Assembly: GCF_900104515.1 (NCBI RefSeq)
Contig: NZ_FNJL01000012.1
Span: forward strand, 104,889 to 168,888
Source: Paracidovorax cattleyae
Lineage (GTDB): Bacteria; Pseudomonadota; Gammaproteobacteria; Burkholderiales; Burkholderiaceae_C
Direction: 5' to 3'
DNA length: 64,000 bases
Position 1 is the stretch's first letter, and each line of letters opens with the position of its first letter. The notes under the pieces are model-generated. The model did not search any database, had not been told where the DNA came from, and saw only the letters and a list, made by a program, of their open reading frames with translations. This document shows positions 27,985-37,603 of the stretch, piece after piece. A program made the position numbers and the translations under genes.

Positions 27985-29136
27985 ATGGCGCAAACCTTCG
28001 ATGTCTGTATTCGCGGCGCTGGCGTGGTGGGCCGCGCGCTGTCCCTGCTTCTCGCGCGTGAGCGCCTGCGCGTGGCCCTGGTCCCGGGGCCGGCCCCTGC
28101 GGCCAAAGGCACCGACGTGCGGGCCTACGCGCTCAACACCGCCTCGCGCGCGCTCCTGGAATCCGTGCGCAGCTGGCCCGGCGCGGAACACGCCACGCCG
28201 GTGCTGCGCATGGACGTGCACGGCGACATGGGCGGCGAGGTCACCTTCGACGCCGGTCGCCATCCCGCCACCGAGGCGCTGGCCTGGATCGTCGATGTGC
28301 CCGCGCTGGAATCCCGCCTGGCCGACGCCGTGCGCTTCCAGCCGCAGGTGGAGGTGGTCGATGCCCCCGTGCAGGCCGCGCTCACCGTGGTCTGCGAAGG
28401 CCGCGCGAGCCGCACGCGCGAGGAATTCGGCGTGCACTACGCCGAGGTGCCCTACGGCCAGCATGCGGTGGCCACGCGGCTGCGCTGCGAGCGACCCCAC
28501 AGCCAGGTGGCGCGCCAGTGGTTCCTGCCCGACGGCATCCTGGCCTTCCTGCCCCTCGGAGGACCGGAAGGGAACTCCGTGGCCGTGGTGTGGTCCGTAC
28601 GGCAGGACGAGGCGCAACGCCTCCTGGCCATGGAACCCTCCGATTTCGAACAACGCATCCGCTCCGCCAGCCTGGACACGCTGGGCGCCCTTACGCTGGA
28701 CGCTCCCCGGGACGCGTGGCCGCTGCAGCAGGCCCGTGCCGACCGCTGGTGCGGCCCGATGCCGGCCTTCGCGCCCGGTACGTCCGCGAAGGCGCCGGCC
28801 CGCAGCTGGGCGCTCGCGGGCGATGCCGCGCACACCGTGCATCCGCTGGCCGGCCAGGGGCTGAACCTGGGCCTGGCCGATGCCCAGGCCCTGGCCCGCG
28901 TGCTGCGCGAGCGCGATTACTGGCGCGGCGTGGCGGACCAGCGCCTGCTGCGCCGCTACGAGCGCGAGCGCAAGGCCGCGCTGCTGCCGATGGGCTGGGC
29001 CATGGACAGCCTGCAGCAACTCTTCTCGCGCCACGAGGGGCCCGTACCCTGGCTGCGCAACTGGGGCATGCGCGGGTTCGAGCGCAGCGGCCCCCTGAAG
29101 GACTGGGTGACGCGCCAGGCCATGGGCCTGGGCTGA
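27985..29136 (+). CDS. FAD-dependent ubiquinone-biosynthesis-type monooxygenase (UbiH/COQ6 family)
   Basis: A 383-residue flavoprotein. It has an N-terminal dinucleotide-binding motif CIRGAGVVGRALSLLLA and the C-terminal FAD motif WALAGDAAHTVHPLAGQGLNLGLADAQAL near residue 275, the ubiH/visC signature. Members hydroxylate the ubiquinone ring. The exact ring position cannot be assigned. The start is ATG 27985, where the Rossmann motif begins seven residues in; the longer frame overlaps the MOSC gene. dsbC follows 77 bp downstream. Confidence 0.88.
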   Translation: MAQTFDVCIRGAGVVGRALSLLLARERLRVALVPGPAPAAKGTDVRAYALNTASRALLESVRSWPGAEHATPVLRMDVHGDMGGEVTFDAGRHPATEALAWIVDVPALESRLADAVRFQPQVEVVDAPVQAALTVVCEGRASRTREEFGVHYAEVPYGQHAVATRLRCERPHSQVARQWFLPDGILAFLPLGGPEGNSVAVVWSVRQDEAQRLLAMEPSDFEQRIRSASLDTLGALTLDAPRDAWPLQQARADRWCGPMPAFAPGTSAKAPARSWALAGDAAHTVHPLAGQGLNLGLADAQALARVLRERDYWRGVADQRLLRRYERERKAALLPMGWAMDSLQQLFSRHEGPVPWLRNWGMRGFERSGPLKDWVTRQAMGLG

Positions 29137-29213
29137 CGGCACGCTTCCATCCCGGGATGCGAAGGCCGCCGTGCCGCCCATCCCCAGAGATTCACGCATC
29201 ACGAAGGAACACC

Positions 29214-29954
29214 ATGAAACTGATCCCCGCCCTGCTCGCCGGCGCCGCCGCGCTCACCCTCGGCTTCGGCGCCCACGCCCAGGAATCGGCGATCCGCAAG
29301 ACCCTGGGCAGCCGCATCCCGCAGCTGCAGAACATCGACGAGGTGCGTGCCACGCCCATGCAGGGCCTGTACGAGGTGCGCATCGGCACCGATGTGTTCT
29401 ACACCGACGCCAAGGGCAACTACCTCATCCAGGGCGAACTGATCGACACCAAGGCGCGCCGCAACCTCACCGAGGACCGCATCAACAAGCTCACGGCGGT
29501 GGATTTCGCCTCCCTGCCGCTCCAGGACGCGTTCACCATCGTGCGCGGCAACGGCCAGCGCAAGCTCGCGGTGTTCGAGGATCCGAACTGCGGCTACTGC
29601 AAGCGCTTCGAGAAGGACCTGCAGAACGTGGACAACGTGACGGTCTATCTCTTCCTCTACCCCATCCTGAGCCCCGATTCGGCCGAGAAGTCGCGCAACA
29701 TCTGGTGCTCCAAGGACCGGGCGGCCGCATGGCAGGACCACATGGTGCGCGACAAGACCACGCCGGCCGCGAGCTGCGACACGGCCGCCGTGCAGCGCAA
29801 CCTGGCCTTCGGCAAGAAGCACAAGATCACCGGCACGCCCACGCTGATCTTCACCGACGGCTCGCGCGTGCCGGGCGCCATCGACGCGCGCGAGGTGGAA
29901 AAGCGCCTCGCCGACGCGGGATCGGGCTCCGGCGCCGCCCCCGCCGCGAACTGA
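29214..29954 (+). CDS. dsbC: Thiol:disulfide interchange protein DsbC
   Basis: A periplasmic disulfide isomerase of 246 residues. It has an N-terminal signal peptide (MKLIPALLAGAAALTLGFGAHA|QE), a dimerisation domain (residues ~25-90) and a thioredoxin fold with the active site NCGYCKRFEKDL near residue 125 and the cis-Pro loop ITGTPTLIFTDG near 205. A Shine-Dalgarno GAAGGA precedes ATG 29214 at good spacing. A short Gly/Ala tail ends the protein. Confidence 0.95.
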   Translation: MKLIPALLAGAAALTLGFGAHAQESAIRKTLGSRIPQLQNIDEVRATPMQGLYEVRIGTDVFYTDAKGNYLIQGELIDTKARRNLTEDRINKLTAVDFASLPLQDAFTIVRGNGQRKLAVFEDPNCGYCKRFEKDLQNVDNVTVYLFLYPILSPDSAEKSRNIWCSKDRAAAWQDHMVRDKTTPAASCDTAAVQRNLAFGKKHKITGTPTLIFTDGSRVPGAIDAREVEKRLADAGSGSGAAPAAN

Positions 29955-29982
29955 ACTTTCCCCGCCCCTCCACGGATCCCGC

Positions 29983-31776
29983 ATGGCCGCCCACCGATCC
30001 CACGCCCCCGCCGTCCACTACCGCGTGGAAGCCGCGCAGCTGCACGCGCGCATCTACCACGTCACCCTCACGGTGGAGAGCCCCGCCGCGCAGCAGGAGC
30101 TGTCGCTGCCCGTGTGGATCCCCGGCAGCTACCTGGTGCGCGAGTTCGCGAAGAACCTGCAGAACCTGCGCGCCCGCCAGGACGGGCAGGAGGTGCCGCT
30201 CGCGCAGCGCGGCAAGAGCCTCTGGCAGGCCGCCTGCCGCGAGGGCACACCGCTGGTGCTGACCTACGAGGTCGGCGCCTACGACAGCTCTGTGCGCACG
30301 GCATGGCTGGACGCCTCGCGCGGCTTCTTCAACGGCACGAGCCTGTGCCTGCGCGTGCATGGCCAGGAGGATGCACGCCACGACCTGGAGATCGTCGCCA
30401 CGCCGGAGGTGTCGCACTGGTCGGTGGCCACGGGCCTCGCGGTGGAGAAGACCACGCGCGCGGGCTTCGGCACCTACCGCGCGGCCTCGTACGACGAGCT
30501 GGTGGACTGCCCGGTGGAAATGGGGCCTTTCTGGAGCGCCCGCTTCACTGCCTGCGGCGTGCCGCACCGCCTGGTCGTGGCCGGCGCGGCGCCGTCGTTC
30601 GACGGCGAGCGCCTGTTGGCCGACGCCCGCCGCATCTGCGAGGCGGGCATCCGCTTCTGGCACGGGGCCGGCAAGCCACCCTATGCGCAGTACCTGTTCA
30701 TGCTGAACGTGGTGGACGACGGCTACGGCGGGCTGGAGCACCGCAACTCGACGGCCCTGGTCTGCAGCCGCCGCGACCTGCCCCGCCAGGGCGAGGCCAG
30801 GACGCCCGAGGGCTACACCACGCTGCTCGGGCTCATCAGCCACGAGCATTTCCACACCTGGAACGTCAAGCGCCTGCGCCCGGCCGAGCTGGCGCGCTAC
30901 GACTACACCCAGGAGAACTACACCCGCCTGCTGTGGTTCTTCGAGGGCTTCACCAGCTACTACGACGACCTGCTGCTGCGCCGCGCCGGGCTGATCGACG
31001 ACGCCACCTACCTGCGCCTGCTGGCCAAGAACATCAACCAGGTGCTGCAGACGCCGGGGCGCCGGGTGCAGAGCGTGGCCGAGGCCAGCTTCGACGCCTG
31101 GGTGAAGTACTACCGCCAGGACGAGAACACGCCGAACGCCACGGTGAGCTACTACACCAAGGGCGCGCTCGTCGGCCTGTGCCTGGACCTGGCGCTGCGC
31201 CGCGAGGGCCGCACCACGCTCGACGACGTGATGCGGGCACTCTGGGACCGCTGCGACGCCGGCCCCATGTCGGAAGACGACCTGCTGGCGGTGCTCGAAG
31301 CCCTCTCGGGCCGCTCCTTCGCGCGTGAGATCGCCGAGTGGGTGCACGGCACCGCCGACCTGCCCCTGGCCGAGATGCTGGCCGCGCACGGCGTGGCGCT
31401 GCGCGCGGAAGCGGCGCAGCCCGCGCAGCGGCTGGGCCTGCGGGTGTCCGAGGGCCAGGGCCTGCAGGTGAAGGTGGTGCTGCGCGGCGGCCTGGCCGAG
31501 GAAGCCGGTTTTTCCGCGGGCGACGAATGGCTGGCCGTGGAGGCGCATGGAGAGACCTGGCGCGTGCAGCGGCTGGACGACGTCGCGCTCTACGCCGGCC
31601 GCGAGAAGCGCGTCACGGCGCTGGTGTCCCGCGACCGCCGCGTGCTGCGGCTGCCGCTGGCGCTGGAGCGCGAGGGCGGCGCGCCGGACGACACCGTCGC
31701 ACTGTCGCTGGCGGACGCGCCCCTGGCGCGTCGCTGGCTGGACGGCCAGCCGGACACGGGCATGGCCGCCGGGTAG
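29983..31776 (+). CDS. M61 family glycyl aminopeptidase-like metallopeptidase with PDZ domain
   Basis: The 597-residue product has an N-terminal M61 beta domain ([19 protein letters not shown] near residue 44), [13 protein letters not shown] near 247, the zinc motif [16 protein letters not shown] near 285 (HEHFH), the downstream Glu in [12 protein letters not shown], and a C-terminal PDZ domain with a ligand-binding [17 protein letters not shown] loop near 500-520. There is no signal peptide. M61 enzymes remove N-terminal Gly/Ala; the physiological substrate is unknown. Confidence 0.92.
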   Translation: MAAHRSHAPAVHYRVEAAQLHARIYHVTLTVESPAAQQELSLPVWIPGSYLVREFAKNLQNLRARQDGQEVPLAQRGKSLWQAACREGTPLVLTYEVGAYDSSVRTAWLDASRGFFNGTSLCLRVHGQEDARHDLEIVATPEVSHWSVATGLAVEKTTRAGFGTYRAASYDELVDCPVEMGPFWSARFTACGVPHRLVVAGAAPSFDGERLLADARRICEAGIRFWHGAGKPPYAQYLFMLNVVDDGYGGLEHRNSTALVCSRRDLPRQGEARTPEGYTTLLGLISHEHFHTWNVKRLRPAELARYDYTQENYTRLLWFFEGFTSYYDDLLLRRAGLIDDATYLRLLAKNINQVLQTPGRRVQSVAEASFDAWVKYYRQDENTPNATVSYYTKGALVGLCLDLALRREGRTTLDDVMRALWDRCDAGPMSEDDLLAVLEALSGRSFAREIAEWVHGTADLPLAEMLAAHGVALRAEAAQPAQRLGLRVSEGQGLQVKVVLRGGLAEEAGFSAGDEWLAVEAHGETWRVQRLDDVALYAGREKRVTALVSRDRRVLRLPLALEREGGAPDDTVALSLADAPLARRWLDGQPDTGMAAG

Positions 31777-31849
31777 CCTGCGGGACGGGCGCGGAATGCG
31801 GCCCTTGGGTATAGTCGTCCGCACCACAACGACACCCAGGAGATACCCC

Positions 31850-32629
31850 TTGGCCTACGAAGTCATCGAGGTCCGCACCGAGGCGGACAAGGTCGGCGTC
31901 ATCACGCTGAACCGCCCCAAGCAGCTCAACGCGCTCAACGACCAGCTCATGGACGAACTGGGCGACGCGCTGGCCGCCTTCGATGCCGACGAGCGCATCG
32001 GCTGCGTCATCCTCACCGGCAGCGAGAAGGCCTTCGCGGCGGGCGCGGACATCGGCGCCATGGCCAGGTACGGCTTCGCCGATGCCTACAAGGGCGACTA
32101 CATCACGCGCAACTGGGAGCGCATCCGCTCCATCCGCAAGCCCGTGATCGCGGCCGTGAGCGGCTTCGCGCTGGGCGGCGGCTGCGAGCTCGCGATGATG
32201 TGCGACTTCATCATCGCCGCCGACAACGCGAAGTTCGGCCAGCCCGAGATCAAGCTCGGCGTCATTCCCGGCGCGGGCGGCACCCAGCGCCTGCCGCGCG
32301 CCGTGGGCAAGTCCAAGGCCATGGACATGGCCCTCACCGCCCGCATGATGGACGCCCAGGAGGCCGAGCGCGCCGGCCTGGTGAGCCGTGTCGTGCCCTA
32401 CGACAAGCTCATGGACGAAGCCCTGGGCGCAGCCCTGGTGATCGCCGGCTTCTCGCAGGTGGCCGTCATGGCGGCCAAGGAAACCGTCAACCGCGCCTTC
32501 GAGGGCTCGCTCTCCGACGGCCTCATGTACGAGCGCCGCCTGTTCCACGCGCTGTTCTCAACGCAGGACCAGAAGGAAGGCATGGCCGCCTTCCTGGAAA
32601 AACGCCCTGCGGTGTTCACGCACCGCTGA
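31850..32629 (+). CDS. Enoyl-CoA hydratase (crotonase family)
   Basis: A 259-residue crotonase. [20 protein letters not shown] at the N-terminus, the oxyanion-hole motif [10 protein letters not shown] near residue 65, and the catalytic pair region [23 protein letters not shown] with [18 protein letters not shown] (Glu near 116 and 136) identify a short-chain enoyl-CoA hydratase of fatty acid beta-oxidation. The start is TTG 31850, set by a strong AGGAGAT ribosome-binding site at 31838-31844; no ATG lies close. Confidence 0.93.
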   Translation: MAYEVIEVRTEADKVGVITLNRPKQLNALNDQLMDELGDALAAFDADERIGCVILTGSEKAFAAGADIGAMARYGFADAYKGDYITRNWERIRSIRKPVIAAVSGFALGGGCELAMMCDFIIAADNAKFGQPEIKLGVIPGAGGTQRLPRAVGKSKAMDMALTARMMDAQEAERAGLVSRVVPYDKLMDEALGAALVIAGFSQVAVMAAKETVNRAFEGSLSDGLMYERRLFHALFSTQDQKEGMAAFLEKRPAVFTHR

Positions 32630-32729
32630 GCGTGATGCCCGGCGTCGGCAGAGCCTCCCGTGTCCGATGGCCGCGGAGCAGGCCAAGCCAGCAGACGCCG
32701 CGGAAGCGGCGCAGCCGCTCAGGGGGGTG

Positions 32730-33851
32730 TCACCTCACTGCACTGATGTCCCCATGCCGGATCAGCCGCGCGCGCAACACGTTGCGGCTGATGCCCAGCA
32801 GGCGTGCGGCCTGCACCTGGTTGCGGTGGCAGAACTCGAAGGCGGCGCGCACCACGGTTTCCTCGATGCGCTCGTACAGCTGGTCGCCCTGCTGCTGGAA
32901 CAGGCCCGACAGCGCCGTTTCCAGCGCCTGCAGCGGCGTCGCTTCCGCCTGCGCTTCGCCCGCGGGGCGGCGCTGCAGGCCCAGCGACGACAGCTGCAGG
33001 TCCTCCGCCAGGAGCACGCCGCGGCGGCAGATCAACAGGCCGTGGTGGATCACGTTCTCCAGTTCGCGGATGTTGCCGGGCCAGTCGTGGGCGAGCAGCT
33101 TGCGCTCGGCCCCCCCGTCGAGCCGCACCGCGCCGTAGCCCAGGCGGCGCCGGTATTCGTCGATGAAATGGCGCGCGAGCGGCAGGATGTCGCCCGGCCG
33201 CTCGCGCAGCGTGGGCAGTGCCAGGCTCACCACGTGCAGCCGGTAGAACAGGTCCTCGCGGAAATTCCCTGCGGCCACCGCATCCTGCAGGCGCACGTTG
33301 GTGGCCGCCACCACGCGCACGTCCACCGGCAGGCTCCTGCGCGAGCCCAGCCGCACCACCTCGCGCTCCTGCAGCACCCGCAACAGCTTGACCTGGATGG
33401 ACAGCGGCAGGTCGCCCACCTCGTCGAGGAACAGCGTGCCGCCGTTGGCGGCCTCGAACCATCCGGCCTTGGCGGTGAAGGCGCCGGTGAAGGCCCCCTT
33501 CTCGTGGCCGAACAGCTCGCTTTCCACCAGCGTCTCGGACAGCGCACCGCAATTCACGGCCACGAACGGCCCTTCGCACCGCGCGCTCAGCGCATGCACG
33601 TGGCGCGCGATCAGCTCCTTGCCCGTGCCCGTCTCGCCCAGGATGAGCACGTTGGCATCGCTGGGCGCGACGAGGCGGATGCGCTCGAGCAGGGCCAGCG
33701 AGCGCGGGTCCTCGAACACCTGCGCCGTGGCGCGGATCGACGTGGGCATGGCCCGGGCACCGGGCAGCGTGAGCAGCGGCGCTGCCTCCCGGTGCCGGGC
33801 CGGTGCGTCGCCGTCTTCGGGAAAGGCGGTATGGAAGTGCAGGGAGGACAT
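32730..33851 (-). CDS. sfnR: SfnR-type sigma54-dependent transcriptional activator
   Basis: A 373-residue enhancer-binding protein. A short N-terminus (~45 residues, no receiver, PAS or GAF domain) is followed by an AAA+ sigma54-interaction domain: Walker A GETGTGKE near 71, [11 protein letters not shown] near 115 (the sigma54-contact GAFTGA loop), [22 protein letters not shown], and [16 protein letters not shown]. The C-terminus is a Fis-type helix-turn-helix ([23 protein letters not shown]). Lack of a sensory domain is typical of SfnR, which activates sulfone-use genes under sulfate limitation. It begins 5 bp after the upstream sfnB-like gene, so it is transcribed with it. Confidence 0.9.
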   Translation of the reverse strand: MSSLHFHTAFPEDGDAPARHREAAPLLTLPGARAMPTSIRATAQVFEDPRSLALLERIRLVAPSDANVLILGETGTGKELIARHVHALSARCEGPFVAVNCGALSETLVESELFGHEKGAFTGAFTAKAGWFEAANGGTLFLDEVGDLPLSIQVKLLRVLQEREVVRLGSRRSLPVDVRVVAATNVRLQDAVAAGNFREDLFYRLHVVSLALPTLRERPGDILPLARHFIDEYRRRLGYGAVRLDGGAERKLLAHDWPGNIRELENVIHHGLLICRRGVLLAEDLQLSSLGLQRRPAGEAQAEATPLQALETALSGLFQQQGDQLYERIEETVVRAAFEFCHRNQVQAARLLGISRNVLRARLIRHGDISAVR

Positions 33852-33856
33852 GGCGT

Positions 33857-35113
33857 TCAGGAGTAGAAGCTGGGATCGGGATGGCGCTGCTGCAGGGCCC
33901 ACTCCCCGAGTTCGCGCAGCTTGTAGGCCAGCGGGTCGTGCAGTGTGTGGGTGCGCAGGTTGCGCCAGTGGCGGTCCAGGCGCAGCCCGCCGTGCGTGGC
34001 GCGTGCGCCGGCCACGTCGAACATGCGGGTGCAGAGGTCCAGGCCGGTGCGCGTGGCGGCCACCTTGGCGGTCGCCACGGCCACGGCCACGTCGCCGCGC
34101 TCGGCGGCCGTGAGTTCCGCCCCCCGCTCCCAGGCAGCGTCGAAACGGCCGGCGGCGCGGTCCAGCAGCACGCGCACGCTCTCCAGGCCGACCCAGAAAT
34201 CGCCGTAGTGGCCCAGCACGTAGGGATCGTCCATCGCTCGCGCCACGCCCGAACTGCGCCAGGGCCGCGCCTCGTGGAGCGTGTAGTGGCGCGCGTCCTG
34301 GAAGGCGCCCTCGGCGATCCCCAGATAGATGCTGGCGAGCACGAGTTGCGCCAGCAGCGGCCGCAGGCAGGCGAAGGGCGTCGCCAGCGGCCCCGGGTCG
34401 GCCAGGATCTCGTGCGGCTCCACCCGCACGCGCTCGAAGGTGACGCTGCCGCTGTCCGTCTGGCGCTGGCCTATGCTGTTCCAGTCCGGCGCCACGGCGA
34501 TGCCCGTGCGCCCCGTGGGCAGCGCCGCCACGATCAGTTCGCCGGACTCCGCATCGCGCGCGGAGGCGATGAGCATCTCGGAATCGAGCGCACCCGAGCA
34601 GAAGCTCTTGCGGCCCGAGAACTCGCTCCAGCCGCCCTGGAGCGTGCGCTGCGTGCGGTCGTCCAGCGGGTTCAGGGCATTGCCCCAGAACCACCGCAGG
34701 CGCGCCGTCTGCGTGAACCAGGGCTCCCACTGGCGCGGCTGGGAAAAGAGGCGTGCGGTGGCCAGCATCAGGTGGTGGAAGCCCAGCAGATGGGCCAGCG
34801 ACGAATCGGCGCGCGCCAGGATGCGGATCACCTCCAGCGTCTCGCGCCAGCCGGCTCCGCCGCCGCCCTGGGCGGCCGGAATGCTCATTGCCAGCAGGCC
34901 GCTGTCGCGCAGCGCGTCGCGCTCCGCCTTGGGGGTGCCTCCGCGCTCGTCGCGCTCGGCGGCCGTCCGGGCGAACTGCTCCGCCAGCCGCTGCGCGACC
35001 GCCTCGGGCGCCGGGGGGGCGATGGGCCGGTCCGGCCCATCGCCCGCCACCGCGGTGGCCGCGTCCCCGCCGTCGGCGGCGGGATCGTGCGCTGGCATCG
35101 TCGCAAGGCTCAT
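33857..35113 (-). CDS. SfnB-family flavin-dependent oxidoreductase (acyl-CoA dehydrogenase fold), copy 1
   Basis: A 418-residue acyl-CoA-dehydrogenase-fold protein of the SfnB/DszC group. Motifs: [55 protein letters not shown] near 165, [18 protein letters not shown] and the C-terminal [30 protein letters not shown]. DszC-like proteins use reduced flavin to monooxygenate organosulfur compounds, so a role in desulfurisation is more likely than acyl-CoA oxidation. The N-terminus is extended and Ala/Pro-rich. It is expressed from the minus-strand sigma54 promoter at 35268-35283 and followed by sfnR. Confidence 0.85.
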   Translation of the reverse strand: MSLATMPAHDPAADGGDAATAVAGDGPDRPIAPPAPEAVAQRLAEQFARTAAERDERGGTPKAERDALRDSGLLAMSIPAAQGGGGAGWRETLEVIRILARADSSLAHLLGFHHLMLATARLFSQPRQWEPWFTQTARLRWFWGNALNPLDDRTQRTLQGGWSEFSGRKSFCSGALDSEMLIASARDAESGELIVAALPTGRTGIAVAPDWNSIGQRQTDSGSVTFERVRVEPHEILADPGPLATPFACLRPLLAQLVLASIYLGIAEGAFQDARHYTLHEARPWRSSGVARAMDDPYVLGHYGDFWVGLESVRVLLDRAAGRFDAAWERGAELTAAERGDVAVAVATAKVAATRTGLDLCTRMFDVAGARATHGGLRLDRHWRNLRTHTLHDPLAYKLRELGEWALQQRHPDPSFYS

Positions 35114-35267
35114 GTCGGGCTCTCTCCTCGATAAGGGTTCCGCCGCGGCACAGGAAGAGGCTGCGGCGCGGGCAAGGACGGAACTGCTGCCTGAACAGCA
35201 ATTCTGGGAATCCGCATGCCCCGCGGCAAATAAGGATTCCACGCATCGATAGACGTTTTGCGGCTGC

Positions 35268-35283
35268 AGCAGCAACTGTGCCC
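35268..35283 (-). promoter_or_regulatory. Sigma54 (-24/-12) promoter of the sfnB copy 1-sfnR operon
   Basis: On the minus strand GGGCACAGTTGCTGCT matches TGGCACG-N4-TTGCW: GG and GC are spaced by exactly 10 bases (GGGCAC ... CTGCT). The first T of the -24 box is G. It lies about 155 bp upstream of ATG 35113. Confidence 0.6.
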
Positions 35284-35317
35284 TGGCAGACACTGCTGCA
35301 GCAGCCCGGCGCCGCAG

Positions 35318-35335
35318 CTGCTGATTCCGCAGCAG
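35318..35335. promoter_or_regulatory. Candidate SfnR upstream activating sequence (copy A)
   Basis: The inverted repeat CTGCTG-ATTCCG-CAGCAG lies between the two divergent sigma54 promoters. Nearly the same sequence, CTGCTG-ATCCTG-CAGCAA, recurs at 36768-36785 ahead of the msuE promoter. A further CTGCTGCAGCAG palindrome is at 35293-35304. SfnR binding is inferred from the recurrence and placement. Confidence 0.5.
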
Positions 35336-35364
35336 GCCCCCACGCCGTTTCCCATGGCGGCCCA

Positions 35365-35380
35365 TGGCACAGACCCTGCG
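35365..35380 (+). promoter_or_regulatory. Sigma54 (-24/-12) promoter of sfnB copy 2
   Basis: TGGCACAGACCCTGCG contains a perfect TGGCAC -24 box and a CTGC -12 box with correct GG-N10-GC spacing. It is about 157 bp upstream of ATG 35538. The whole 424-bp gap 35114-35537 holds this promoter, the divergent one, the inverted repeats, and a GGAATCC/GGATTCC inverted pair (35207-35213, 35234-35240) of unknown role; no gene is evident. Confidence 0.65.
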
Positions 35381-35537
35381 ATACCGGCTGTTCCTTTCCA
35401 CCACGCACCCACTCCTCCATGCACGCAACACCTTCTGCCGCGCCCGGCGGCCCTCCTCCGTACTGCCCCCGGCACCGCGGCACCGTGCGAATCCGGTCGC
35501 CGCACCTCTCCTCCTCAGATGCGCAAGGAGTGCGACC

Positions 35538-36722
35538 ATGAAGCACTTCGCCGCCGAAGCGCACCGGGACTGGCACGGTGCCCGCGACCGGATGGTCGAA
35601 TCCCTTGCAGCCACGGCCATCGCGCGCGACCAGGCCGGCGGCGTGCCCCTGCACGAGCGCCGGCTGCTGCGCGAAAGCGGCCTGCTGGCCCTGTCCGTTC
35701 CCGCACCCCTGGGCGGGCTGGGGGCCTCCTGGAGCGAGGTGCTGGGCGTGGTGCGCCATTTCGCGCGCGTGGACAGCGCGGTCGCCCACGTGTTCGGCTT
35801 CCACCACCTGCTGCTGGCCACGGCGCAGCTCTTCGGCCGGCCGGCGCAGTGGCAGCCCTGGCTCGAGGCCACCGTGGCGCGGCAATGGTTCTGGGGCAAT
35901 GCGCTCAACCCGCTGGACCGGGGCACCGCGGCCACGCAGCAGCCGGACGGCTCGTGGTCGTTCCACGGCCGCAAGAGTTTCTGCTCGGGCGCGGGCGATT
36001 CCGACAGGCTGCTCGCGTCCGCCTTCGATGCCTCGGGCAGGCTGCTGATCGCCGTGGTGCCGACCGACCGCCAGGGCATCGGGGTGCAGGGCGACTGGGA
36101 CAACATCGGCCAGCGCCAGACGGACAGCGGCAGCGTGGTCTTCGACCAGGTGCGCGTGCAGGCGCATGAGCTGCTCACCGATCCGGGCCCCCTGTCCTCC
36201 CCGTTCGCGGCGCTGCGTCCGCTGCTGGCGCAGCTGGTGCTGGCGCATGTGTACCTGGGGCTGGGCGAAGGCGCGCTGGCCGAAGCACGCGGCTTCACGC
36301 TGCAGCATGCGCGCCCATGGCATGCATCCGGCGTGGAACAGGCGGGCGAAGACCCGTACCTGCTGGGCCATTACGGCGATTTCTGGCTGGCCCTGGAAGG
36401 GGCACGCCTGCTGGCGGACCGCGCGGCCGCGCTGTTCGACGCGGCATGGTCCGAAGGGCTCGCGCTGTCGCCCGGGGCCCGCGGCGACGTGGCCGTGGCC
36501 GTGGCGGCCGCCAAGGTGGCGGCGGGCCGCGCAGCGCTCGACGTGGCGCACCGGCTCTTCGAGGTGACCGGCCCGCGCGCCACCACGGCCGCACTGCGCC
36601 TGGACCGCTTCTGGCGCAACCTGCGGGTGCACACGCTGCACGACCCGGTGGACTACAAGCGCCGCGAACTGGGCCGGTGGGCGCTGCACGGGCAGCGGCC
36701 CGAGCCCTCCTTCTATTCCTGA
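35538..36722 (+). CDS. SfnB-family flavin-dependent oxidoreductase, copy 2
   Basis: A 394-residue paralogue of the 33857-35113 product: [73 protein letters not shown], and the ending [20 protein letters not shown] with the same FYS C-terminus. Like copy 1 it belongs to the DszC/SfnB branch and probably uses FMNH2 supplied by MsuE. It is preceded by AAGGAG at 35525-35530. The gene is divergent from copy 1 across a shared control region, which fits coregulation by SfnR. Confidence 0.85.
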   Translation: MKHFAAEAHRDWHGARDRMVESLAATAIARDQAGGVPLHERRLLRESGLLALSVPAPLGGLGASWSEVLGVVRHFARVDSAVAHVFGFHHLLLATAQLFGRPAQWQPWLEATVARQWFWGNALNPLDRGTAATQQPDGSWSFHGRKSFCSGAGDSDRLLASAFDASGRLLIAVVPTDRQGIGVQGDWDNIGQRQTDSGSVVFDQVRVQAHELLTDPGPLSSPFAALRPLLAQLVLAHVYLGLGEGALAEARGFTLQHARPWHASGVEQAGEDPYLLGHYGDFWLALEGARLLADRAAALFDAAWSEGLALSPGARGDVAVAVAAAKVAAGRAALDVAHRLFEVTGPRATTAALRLDRFWRNLRVHTLHDPVDYKRRELGRWALHGQRPEPSFYS

Positions 36723-36732
36723 TCCGCTGCTG

Positions 36733-36762
36733 CGGGAAACGCATATGCATGCACGTTTCCCG
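36733..36762. promoter_or_regulatory. Inverted repeat after sfnB copy 2
   Basis: CGGGAAACG (36733-36741) and CGTTTCCCG (36754-36762) form a perfect 9-bp stem around a 12-nt loop, 10 bp after the stop of sfnB copy 2. There is no T-run, so it is either a weak attenuating hairpin or a protein-binding site upstream of the msuE promoter. Confidence 0.4.
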
Positions 36763-36767
36763 GCGGG

Positions 36768-36785
36768 CTGCTGATCCTGCAGCAA
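36768..36785. promoter_or_regulatory. Candidate SfnR upstream activating sequence (copy B)
   Basis: CTGCTG-ATCCTG-CAGCAA differs from copy A (35318-35335) at three of 18 positions. It ends 82 bp upstream of the sigma54 -24 box at 36868, a normal enhancer distance. A second dyad, GTGCTG-TG-CAGCAC, lies at 36798-36811. Confidence 0.5.
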
Positions 36786-36867
36786 CGCGACAGCAGCGTG
36801 CTGTGCAGCACACACCCGTTGCGTGACAGCGAATGCGCAAACCATTGATTCCAAAGGAAAAAATCTC

Positions 36868-36883
36868 TGGCACGCAAGCTGCT
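36868..36883 (+). promoter_or_regulatory. Sigma54 (-24/-12) promoter of the msuE-sfnG-transporter operon
   Basis: TGGCACGCAAGCTGCT matches the sigma54 consensus almost perfectly (TGGCACG, N4, CTGCT with GG-N10-GC). It is 60 bp upstream of ATG 36944 and is the only promoter-like element in the 221-bp gap 36723-36943. Confidence 0.75.
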
Positions 36884-36943
36884 GAAGGCAGGACGGACAC
36901 CGCGCCGCGGTGCCGCCCCCTTCACCGCAACGAATGGATCACC

Positions 36944-37528
36944 ATGGCCCGCACACTGAATCTCGTCGCCGTCTCCGGCAGTCTCCAGCGCCCGTCGCGC
37001 ACCCTCGCGCTCGTCGAGCACCTCGTCGAAAGGATCGGTGACGCCGTTCCCATCCGCGTGCGCACCATCGAACTCGGCACGGTCGGCCCGCGCCTGGCGG
37101 GCGCCCTCTACCGCAACCAGCTGCCGCCGGAGGTGGAGGCCGACATCGCCGCCGTCGAACAGGCAGACGTGCTCGTGGTGGGCAGCCCGGTGTACCGGGC
37201 CACGTACTCGGGCCTGTTCAAGCATTTCTTCGATTTCGTGCACCACGAGGCCCTGGTGGACGTGCCCGTGCTGCTGGCCGCCACGGGTGGCAGCGAGCGC
37301 CACGCGCTGGTGATCGACCACCAGCTGCGCCCGCTCTTCAGCTTCTTCCAGGCCCGCACCCTGCCCCTGGGCGTGTACGGCACCGACAAGGATTTCACCG
37401 ACTACCGCATCACCGACCCGGCCCTGCTGGCCCGCGCCGGCCTGGCGGTGGAACGCGCCCTGCCGCTGCTGCGAGCGGGGCGGGAAGCCTCCGCACCGGC
37501 GCGCCCCGCACTGGCTGCCGTGGCCTGA
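36944..37528 (+). CDS. msuE: NAD(P)H-dependent FMN reductase, MsuE type
   Basis: A 194-residue flavodoxin-fold reductase: LVAVSGSLQRPSRTLALVEHLVE with the FMN phosphate loop near residue 8-14, VLVVGSPVYRATYSGLFKHFFDFV near 75, and LLAATGGSERHALVIDHQLRPLFSFF. These are the marks of MsuE/SsuE-type reductases, which supply FMNH2 to two-component monooxygenases. It is followed 75 bp later by sfnG, the expected flavin consumer. A short C-terminal Ala/Pro tail is present. Confidence 0.92.
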   Translation: MARTLNLVAVSGSLQRPSRTLALVEHLVERIGDAVPIRVRTIELGTVGPRLAGALYRNQLPPEVEADIAAVEQADVLVVGSPVYRATYSGLFKHFFDFVHHEALVDVPVLLAATGGSERHALVIDHQLRPLFSFFQARTLPLGVYGTDKDFTDYRITDPALLARAGLAVERALPLLRAGREASAPARPALAAVA

Positions 37529-37603
37529 GGACCGGACCGCACCGCCCACCCGCATCCCACTTTGCACGCCCCTGCCCTCCATCCCATCCAAGGAGCCTTC
37601 ACC

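Noticed and set aside
35284..35299. TGGCAGACACTGCTGC as a further sigma54 promoter
   Set aside because: The GG-to-GC distance is two bases too short for a -24/-12 promoter.
33857..36298. Longer minus-strand frame extending the SfnB copy 1 gene to 36298
   Set aside because: The upstream part crosses the divergent sigma54 control region and sfnB copy 2; the protein N-terminus aligned with paralogues starts near 35113.
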